Assembly: GCA_037968895.1 (NCBI GenBank) | Contig: JBBKWJ010000277.1 | Span: forward strand, 1 to 54,329 | Length of the DNA stretch: 54,329 bases | Direction of reading: 5' to 3' | Origin: JBBKWJ01 sp037968895 | GTDB lineage: Bacteria > Actinomycetota > Acidimicrobiia > Acidimicrobiales > SZUA-35 | Part shown: piece by piece, positions 48,648 through 54,329 of the stretch | Position numbering within the stretch: position 1 is the first letter of the stretch | Layout of the letters: each line of letters opens with the position of its first letter | The notes under the pieces: model-generated | Databases searched by the model: none | What the model was told of the DNA's origin: nothing | The model's input: only the letters and a program-made list of their open reading frames with translations | Program-made: the position numbers and the translations under genes

Positions 48648-51413
48648 GTGCGAAGTTCAACGGGGGCAACGCGTTCGCCAAGGCGGCGCAAAGTGAGAGC
48701 TAAGGTAACGCTCTCATCGACGAAGCAAAGTCCGACAACGATTCGACCCGCCGACAACCGCCCGTCCGCCAGATCGATGAAGCCACTCACGAGGGCTGCG
48801 GTCGCTGCAGCCCGGCATTGGCGAGTCACCCTCGCCTTGTGGATCGTCTTACTCGTTGCTGGTGGTTACGCATACTTTGATGGACTAGATCGCGAGGGAT
48901 TCCCTGCGATCAATACGCCGTTTGCGTTGGTCAACGCGACCTATTTCGCTGATGACCCTGAGCTTGTCGACCAGGACGTGACCAAGCCATTGGGCGCCGC
49001 GCTCCTTGAGATTGATGGCGTGACTTCAACGGTGAGCTACGCCGGCTCTAACCGAGCGACCGTGTTCGTCGAACTCGATACCAACCTCAGCTCAGCCGAA
49101 GGCGTAGCCCTCATCGAGGGGGCGCATCTTGGCATCGTGCCAGACAGCGTCGATGTGAACTACAACGCAGTCGAAGCGGCCAAGTACCTCAATCGATACG
49201 ACTTACTGGTCTCTGTTGCCGCTACAGACGGCGTTTTGATTCCCGATCTTCAACGAGAAGCCGACGCCGTCGCCGCTCACCTCTCCCTCAACGAAGCCGT
49301 CGAGAGCGCAACAGTCCAGTGGCAAATCGAGGAGGCCCCTGATCCTGCAACGGGCGCGCTTGCAGAGCGCCAGACCTCGTTTGCCCGTCTGTACGACTCA
49401 GGCGATCCGCGATTTTCTCCAGCGATTCTGATCGGGGTCAACCGGGCTGACAGTGGCCTCGACGTTCTCGAATTCAGCGACCTGATTACAAACTCGCTCA
49501 CGACAGCGCCGCTCGCCGACGGTCTCGACGCGAAGATCTCCGCCGACTTTGCAACAGAGATCAACTACCAACTCGGTTCCCTGCAACGAAATCTGCTCAC
49601 GGGCCTTATCGCAGTTGCGATCGTCAGCCTGCTCCTTATCGGATGGCGGGTCGCCGTCGTCACCTCGGCGTTCATGGTCACGGTCCTTGCGGCGTCGCTG
49701 CTCTGCCTGTTGTTGGTTGGCCAGACGCTCAACACCATCACTCTGTTCGCGCTGATTCTGACGCTAGGGCTTCTCGTCGATGACGCAATCGTGATTGCCG
49801 AGTCAATCGATGCCAATCGACACGCTGGTGACGATCCACTCGATGTCGTCCGTGTCGCCATTGATCGCGTCGGCACCGCTTCGTTCTCAGGCACGCTTAC
49901 AACCGTTCTGGTTTTCATGCCGATGCTCTTCATCTCGGGTCTTCTTGGTGAGTTCATTCGCATCATGCCGATCACCGTGATCATCACTTTGATTTGCTCG
50001 TTTACCTTGTCGATTCTCCTGATCTCGATGATGGGAAGCCAGTTCTTGGTTCGGGGCAAGGTGCCAGCCAATCCAGTTATCAGGTTCGAGAAGAAGGCCG
50101 CACGATTCTTGAGACAAGCGGTGTCTCTGATCGAACGACGACGTCCGCAAGGCCTCGCAGTTGCCGCCACCGCCATCGCAGCGTCGCTTGTCGTCGTAGG
50201 CCTCGCCATCGGCACCCTCTCTAGTTTGACCTTCAACATCTTCCCACCGTCGAAGGACTCGAACCTCGTCTACATCGCGGCCGACTTCGACGAGGGCACT
50301 GACCTCGAGCAAGCCCAGGCTCTCTCCGACTCCGTCGACCAAATGATCTTGGCCACTGCGGGCAACGTGCTTGAATCGGCCGGCTACTTCCAGTCGGGGT
50401 CGGGCGGTAGCAATATCGAGCTCCAACTCGTTGACTTCAAAGATCGCACTACAACAGCCGTCGAACTAGCAGCACTTCTCGAGACTCAGCTCAACACTCT
50501 TGAAGGCGGCAACTTCACGGTGAGGCAAGTTGACAACGGGCCACCCGCCGACGAGTTCCCATGGGCGGTCCAGATCAACGCAGAGGACAACCCAGCAGCG
50601 GCCCAAGCCCTCGCCGAGGAGATGGTCGCGCAGCTGTCCGGCGCCAGCGTCACGCGTTCAAATGGTGAGTCAGCCACGATGGTTGAGGCGAAGATTTCAA
50701 CCGCAGGACAGGTCGTCCGATTCGACGCCGAACGTACAATCGAAGTTCGTGGCCGCTTCGACGCCGATGACACGACCGCCTTAAACAGCGCAGCCGAGGA
50801 CAAGCTCGCATCACTCTTTCCCCCCGACGCTCTCGTGGCTCGCGGCCTCGACGCTGCCGCGTTCAGTTTCGACTATGGGCAAGAGTCAGATAGCCAGGAG
50901 AGTTTTGGTTCAACAGTCACCGCGATGTACATCGCTCTCGCCGCAATGGTTGTTCTTCTGATCATTCAGTTCCGCTCGATTGTCCAGCCGGTGCTGATTC
51001 TGTTGGCTATCCCATTCGGGCTCTTTGGCGTGGCCAACGGCCTGAAAGCATCGAACAACCCATTGAGTTTCTTCGTGATGATTGGCCTTATCGGACTCAT
51101 CGGTGTCGTGGTCAACAACACCATTCTGCTCACCGATGCCGCTAACCAAGAGTGGCGTGCTGGTGCCTCAAACACCGAAGCCATCGCATCCGCGGTGCAG
51201 TCCCGATTCAGACCGCTTGTTGCGACGACAGCGACCACCGTCGTCGGCCTCGCCCCACTGGCGCTGTCTGATCCGTTCTGGGAAGCCCTCGCCTTGACGA
51301 TCATGTTCGGACTCATCAGCTCGACGATTCTCGTGCTGGTGGCATTCCCGTTCTACTACCTGCTCCTCGTCCCACCCGGCCGGGCTGCGTTCGCCAAACT
51401 GCGTAACCGCTAG
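48648..51413 (+). CDS. RND-family efflux permease (AcrB-type)
   Basis: A 921-residue (878 from ATG 48777) inner-membrane proton-driven pump. Two halves each have one TM helix, a large periplasmic-type loop and five or six TM helices. The proton-relay aspartates are the DD pair in LTLGLLVDDAIVIAES; the second half has the matching GLIGVVVNNTILLTDA with Asn-Asn. The N-terminal LDREGFPAI is the RND motif. No membrane-fusion or outer-membrane partner is nearby, so it may act alone, as do many actinobacterial RND/MMPL proteins. The start is uncertain: GTG 48648 has a leaderless promoter, whereas the family fold starts at ATG 48777. Its stop overlaps the convergent sigma-like gene by 4 nt. Confidence 0.9.
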   Translation: MRSSTGATRSPRRRKVRAKVTLSSTKQSPTTIRPADNRPSARSMKPLTRAAVAAARHWRVTLALWIVLLVAGGYAYFDGLDREGFPAINTPFALVNATYFADDPELVDQDVTKPLGAALLEIDGVTSTVSYAGSNRATVFVELDTNLSSAEGVALIEGAHLGIVPDSVDVNYNAVEAAKYLNRYDLLVSVAATDGVLIPDLQREADAVAAHLSLNEAVESATVQWQIEEAPDPATGALAERQTSFARLYDSGDPRFSPAILIGVNRADSGLDVLEFSDLITNSLTTAPLADGLDAKISADFATEINYQLGSLQRNLLTGLIAVAIVSLLLIGWRVAVVTSAFMVTVLAASLLCLLLVGQTLNTITLFALILTLGLLVDDAIVIAESIDANRHAGDDPLDVVRVAIDRVGTASFSGTLTTVLVFMPMLFISGLLGEFIRIMPITVIITLICSFTLSILLISMMGSQFLVRGKVPANPVIRFEKKAARFLRQAVSLIERRRPQGLAVAATAIAASLVVVGLAIGTLSSLTFNIFPPSKDSNLVYIAADFDEGTDLEQAQALSDSVDQMILATAGNVLESAGYFQSGSGGSNIELQLVDFKDRTTTAVELAALLETQLNTLEGGNFTVRQVDNGPPADEFPWAVQINAEDNPAAAQALAEEMVAQLSGASVTRSNGESATMVEAKISTAGQVVRFDAERTIEVRGRFDADDTTALNSAAEDKLASLFPPDALVARGLDAAAFSFDYGQESDSQESFGSTVTAMYIALAAMVVLLIIQFRSIVQPVLILLAIPFGLFGVANGLKASNNPLSFFVMIGLIGLIGVVVNNTILLTDAANQEWRAGASNTEAIASAVQSRFRPLVATTATTVVGLAPLALSDPFWEALALTIMFGLISSTILVLVAFPFYYLLLVPPGRAAFAKLRNR

Positions 51414-52783
51414 CCAGGTTCGTCGTTAGACGGGAACATCTCGAGTCCGACGGAATCCAACACGGCCAGCTTGGCCAACGGCTGCTGCGAATTCACGGGG
51501 ATAATCGAGACGCCACCTACTGGACGCTGCCATAGCCGCGTACCCGAGCTGTCGATAGCCGCGACGACAGAAGCCTGATGCGGGAGGTATGACACCGTTA
51601 CCGATTTGCCGTCGGGCGCATACGCAGTTCGCGTCACCAACTCGAGAAGCCAATCGAACGATCGGACGACTAACGCCGCGCCTTGACGACATGAGGTTGA
51701 CGTCAGTTCGAAATCGATGATTAGGCCGACGCACAGTTTCGGTTCTACTGCGTCGACGCGAAACCAAACCGTCGACACGACTCGGCCATCATGTTGCCCA
51801 ACCATCGTGTGCTTATCGACTGTGACCGGACCACCAAGCTCCACACCGAGCCCATCATCCCCAAGAGCGCGCGTTCGTTCGACTGCGCCTGGCAGATCTT
51901 CGATCGGAACCCAAGTGAGCTCCTCCCCTAGATCGTCGGTAGGAAACATCGGTGCCGGTCCTTGGGCACCAAGAACAACGAGTGGCCTACTACCCAAAAC
52001 CTTCTCGCCCGATAGCAGTTGCACCGTCACCACGAGCGGCGGAACCGTAGTGGTCGATATTCCCTTATCGACAACGGTCGTTGGCGACGTTGGGCCACTG
52101 ACGGTGGAGGTGCTGACGGTCGGGATGCTGAGGGTCGGATCAGTGAGTGTTGGCTTGTTGGTCCCCGTCGCCAACACCAAATAGGCGAGCACGCACGCAG
52201 TGAGTAAGACTGGCACGAGCAGTCGGCTGCGAACACGCGCGCCATCGGCGGTTGCGCCTCGTGTTTCGTCGTCGATCGCGGCCCAATGATCTGGCGTCTC
52301 GGCGTGCGCCCCGATGCTGCGCAGGTCGAAGGGAAAACTCTGCTTCTCGTTTGAATTCAGGGCGAGCGTCGCCATTGCGTCGTCGCGAAGGCTCCTCACC
52401 GAGCCCGAATGCCTCCCGAGGGTCTGCGCAATCTCCACATCGTCTTGCTGTAGTAGATGATCGAGGGTTACGACGCAGCGTTGCTGTACGGGCAGGGCCA
52501 AGATTCGCCGGTGAAGATCAGACTCCACCTGCGTTTGAGTCGGGAGCTCTAGTTTCCTGCAGCGGGCGACAACGAGGCGGGCGAGCTCTTGGCGCGGCGG
52601 GCGCTCTGAACCGGAACCAACGAACGCAATGGTGGCATCGTCGATGACGGCTGTTGCGGCCGTTTGCTCGCCGAGTAGTAAGAACGCTAGTCGAGTCAGC
52701 TCACGCCGATTGGCCTGGTAGTGCGTCTCAAAGTCAAGCGCGTTCGGCGGCACAATCTCGAACGAACTTGGATGCTCAGACAC
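51410..52783 (-). CDS. ECF-sigma-like domain fused through a transmembrane helix to an extracytoplasmic domain
   Basis: A 457-residue protein. Residues 20-55 (HYQANRRELTRLAFLLLGEQ and the helix after it) resemble region 2 of actinobacterial SigE-type ECF sigma factors. Residues 95-142 (LPVQQRCVVTLDHLLQQDDV, then EIAQTLGRHSGSVRSLRDDA) resemble the region 4 helix-turn-helix. The end of region 2 that normally reads the -10 element is shortened and lacks the usual Trp/Arg-rich helix. A transmembrane helix (about 187-205), a Thr/Ser/Pro/Val linker and a roughly 200-residue beta-rich C-terminal domain with two cysteines follow, predicted outside the cell. One continuous frame. It may be a membrane-held sigma-derived regulator or a scaffold; no anti-sigma gene is adjacent. 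GTG start at 52783. Confidence 0.6.
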   Translation of the reverse strand: MSEHPSSFEIVPPNALDFETHYQANRRELTRLAFLLLGEQTAATAVIDDATIAFVGSGSERPPRQELARLVVARCRKLELPTQTQVESDLHRRILALPVQQRCVVTLDHLLQQDDVEIAQTLGRHSGSVRSLRDDAMATLALNSNEKQSFPFDLRSIGAHAETPDHWAAIDDETRGATADGARVRSRLLVPVLLTACVLAYLVLATGTNKPTLTDPTLSIPTVSTSTVSGPTSPTTVVDKGISTTTVPPLVVTVQLLSGEKVLGSRPLVVLGAQGPAPMFPTDDLGEELTWVPIEDLPGAVERTRALGDDGLGVELGGPVTVDKHTMVGQHDGRVVSTVWFRVDAVEPKLCVGLIIDFELTSTSCRQGAALVVRSFDWLLELVTRTAYAPDGKSVTVSYLPHQASVVAAIDSSGTRLWQRPVGGVSIIPVNSQQPLAKLAVLDSVGLEMFPSNDEPG

Positions 52784-52873
52784 GACTGGTCATCACTTCG
52801 CACACGCGGCCAACGTACACCGTGACCCGTGCCGATGTCTGGCCGCGCCACCCGGCAGAACGGTGCCGAGCGC

Positions 52874-52879
52874 TATCCT
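52874..52879 (+). promoter_or_regulatory. -10 box TATCCT of the lipoprotein gene
   Basis: TATCCT, 7 nt before ATG 52887, and divergent from the sigma-like fusion gene. This favours ATG 52887 over the upstream in-frame ATG 52863. Confidence 0.5.
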
Positions 52880-52886
52880 CGAACCA

Positions 52887-53867
52887 ATGCTGCGCATGAC
52901 CCTCGTCGTTCTGGTGACACTTGCGAGCTGTAGTTCGGTGGCCGACCCTGTCACCGTGGCCGTCGAACACGAACGATGGGCACAGCTTGTCCCACTGTCG
53001 TTCGCGTCGCTCGACAGTGAGATCGTCCTGCTCCACGTTGCGAACGCGGCAAAGGCGTCTGGCACTGAGACCCCCGTCGATAGCCATGACGGCGTAGCAG
53101 CCCAACTCTTCGTCGACGGCCTGGCCGGGACTCCGCTCCATGCCGCCACTGGTGGTATGGGCGAATACAATCAACCGGCGGTCTGGGAGCAGAAGTACGG
53201 CTTCGCACTAGCCGAAGCCGAGGTCGCAATGACGGCTCGGACCGCGACTGCAAACTTCACAATGATCCGCCCGCTCAGCCCCGTCAGCTTCGACGAGCTC
53301 GTTGCTGCTGCCGGGCAGGACCCACTGTGGGGCGATCGAATCACCGTCCGCGCAGCACACGGCTATTCGTTCATCGACTGGGGAAGCGCAGCCGACCCAA
53401 GTCTTCGAAGCCCTGGTCGCCCCCAGGGTGTCGGCGGCTACGCCACCGTAGTCGAGGGCTGGTCGGTGTTTACCCAGCGACAGCATGTGATGGAGGACAT
53501 CCTTGCTGTTGCCGCCGGAGATTCTGATTCGGCGCTCACGGATGAGGGCATACAGCAGGTCCTCTCGCGCATCCCGGCTGACAACCTCGAGTCACTCGTT
53601 TTCCTCTATTCGGCCTCACCGAAATCGCCATGGGAATCGCCGGGGATGAGGGCTGCAGCAAGCTTTGCCCGACTGGGCGGCAAACCGGTGTCGACCATCG
53701 CCTACTTTGGCGACGACGACTTCGACTCGGGGCTACAGCCAGCCAGTGGCTTAAACCCTGGTTCAACCGTGATCGTCGATGGTCATTCGCTCGTCCTCAC
53801 GGTCGCCGCCCCTGAGTCGTTCATTGTTGGAGCCCAGTGCCTCGGGCTCGGCGGCTGCACGAAATAG
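52887..53867 (+). CDS. Putative lipoprotein of unknown function
   Basis: A 326-residue exported protein. The signal peptide MLRMTLVVLVTLASC ends in a clear lipobox (LASC, Cys at 15). The mature domain is alpha/beta with a strongly acidic character; GYSFIDWGSAADPSL and GVGGYATVVEGWSVF are distinctive but not recognised. The C-terminal part ends CLGLGGCTK, whose cysteines could form a disulfide. Divergent from the sigma-like fusion protein and near the second DMFase-like gene. It could be an extracellular partner of the fusion protein's outer domain (inference). Confidence 0.7.
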   Translation: MLRMTLVVLVTLASCSSVADPVTVAVEHERWAQLVPLSFASLDSEIVLLHVANAAKASGTETPVDSHDGVAAQLFVDGLAGTPLHAATGGMGEYNQPAVWEQKYGFALAEAEVAMTARTATANFTMIRPLSPVSFDELVAAAGQDPLWGDRITVRAAHGYSFIDWGSAADPSLRSPGRPQGVGGYATVVEGWSVFTQRQHVMEDILAVAAGDSDSALTDEGIQQVLSRIPADNLESLVFLYSASPKSPWESPGMRAAASFARLGGKPVSTIAYFGDDDFDSGLQPASGLNPGSTVIVDGHSLVLTVAAPESFIVGAQCLGLGGCTK

Positions 53868-53889
53868 CCATGACTCCGGCCTATCGATC

Positions 53890-53895
53890 TATCGT
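53890..53895 (+). promoter_or_regulatory. -10 box TATCGT of the last gene
   Basis: TATCGT, 6 nt before ATG 53902. GGAG also occurs in the spacer, so a leadered start cannot be excluded. Confidence 0.5.
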
Positions 53896-53901
53896 GGAGT
53901 C

Positions 53902-54329
53902 ATGGCTGATGACGTTACGTTCTACGACGCAATCGAGGGGTACTGCGGCAAGCTGAGCTACGTGGGCGGCGACGAAGCGAGCCTTCATGTGTCGTGCACG
54001 ACTGAGCGATTTGACGTCGAGGTGCATCGCTGGGGTTCGACGATCGACCTCGTGTGGCAGGCGACGGACGTCGCCGGGGTGTTCGTGCCGGCACCCGACG
54101 ATGCAGATAGCAACGGGTGCAATTGGCCAGCATCGCTCTCGATACCCATCCGGCCGAGCTGGCGAAGCGGCTTCTACCTCGTGACCCTCACCGCCCGAGG
54201 TGCCGACCCTGAGAGGCGCACCGCATACGCATGCTTCGTGGTGAAGGCAGCGAAGCCGACCGCCAAGGCGCTGCTCGTCATCGCTACGAACACCTACAAC
54301 GCCTACAACAACTGGGGCGGCAAGAGCCT
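53902..54329 (+). CDS. N,N-dimethylformamidase large-subunit-like protein, partial (C-terminus beyond the window)
   Basis: The first 142 codons of a paralogue of the gene at 10558-12117. Matching landmarks in the same order are GYCGKLSYVGGDEASLHVS (versus GYCWPQSATAGE in the other copy), SNGCNWPASLSIPI (versus TNGCGWPAAYELEI), WRSGFYLVTL (versus WQSGYYEVVL) and NTYNAYNNWGG (versus NTWHAYNDFGG). The catalytic amidotransferase-like core lies beyond the window edge. The two copies differ enough to be old paralogues and not a recent duplication. Substrate unknown. Confidence 0.75.
   Translation, partial: MADDVTFYDAIEGYCGKLSYVGGDEASLHVSCTTERFDVEVHRWGSTIDLVWQATDVAGVFVPAPDDADSNGCNWPASLSIPIRPSWRSGFYLVTLTARGADPERRTAYACFVVKAAKPTAKALLVIATNTYNAYNNWGGKS

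Noticed and set aside
1..54329. CRISPR arrays, tRNA, rRNA, prophage or toxin-antitoxin modules
   Set aside because: No regularly spaced repeats, cloverleaf tRNA with a CCA-proximal acceptor stem, rRNA-like sequence, phage structural genes or small paired toxin genes were found. The cloverleaf at 8053-8105 has no tRNA invariant bases.

Overview
This is a gene-dense, high-GC window that most resembles an actinobacterium, probably of the class Acidimicrobiia (inference). The grounds are a mycobacterial-type sdhCAB operon, a tandem pair of dynamin-like GTPases of the kind found next to each other in Actinomycetota, a PcrA/UvrD1 helicase with the Gram-positive C-terminal domain, and many genes that appear to be transcribed without a leader (a TANNNT hexamer 6-9 nt before the start codon). 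No rRNA, tRNA, CRISPR array, prophage or plasmid gene was seen, so it reads as chromosome.

Layout. 1-4.4 kb: an FAD/NAD(P) oxidoreductase cut by the window edge, a MoxR-like ATPase, and a GH2-type protein with a damaged active site. 4.5-8.0 kb: sdhC-sdhA-sdhB ending at a perfect 12-bp terminator. 8.1-9.7 kb: a membrane-anchored J-domain protein and, divergently, an ATPase_2 protein with repeated CTACT/AGTAG operator-like sites. 9.7-16.7 kb: an M15 peptidase lipoprotein coupled to a dimethylformamidase-like protein, a DUF368/PopT-type lipid transporter, a metallophosphoesterase, a RibD-C reductase, a TfoX-N protein and a TMEM143-like membrane protein. 16.75-17.37 kb: a deletion scar with the remains of a VOC gene and a divergent soxR, both without their N-termini. 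18-21.8 kb: two overlapping dynamin-like GTPase genes and an SCP2 protein. 21.8-27.4 kb: an Fpg/Nei glycosylase, mdh and a two-gene heterodimeric ABC exporter.

27.4-36.1 kb: a three-gene run (S1P-lyase-like PLP enzyme, PLP dehydratase, HAD protein), a patatin lipase, a GlcD-type FAD oxidase, an EamA transporter and an orphan form-II molybdopterin subunit. 36.1-42.8 kb: metF, a GNAT, purH, an amidase lipoprotein and sucCD. 43-45.4 kb: a membrane-anchored protein of Rieske-like shape, a class III phosphodiesterase and a REP-associated tyrosine transposase (RAYT) element with 34-bp structured inverted ends. 45.4-54.3 kb: pcrA, a TPR membrane protein, an RND permease, a sigma-like/transmembrane fusion protein, a lipoprotein and the start of a second dimethylformamidase-like gene.

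How it works together. SdhCAB, SucCD and Mdh are three TCA-cycle steps held at separate loci; metF and purH serve folate and purine metabolism. Much of the remainder concerns the envelope (undecaprenyl carrier recycling, peptidoglycan amidase/peptidase, exporters, dynamins). No classical defence or mobile island is evident. The most unusual items are the widespread leaderless promoter pattern (including stop codons that form part of the next -10 box), the sigma-like/TM fusion, the double-truncation scar, the RAYT element, and several conserved-fold proteins that lack canonical catalytic residues.
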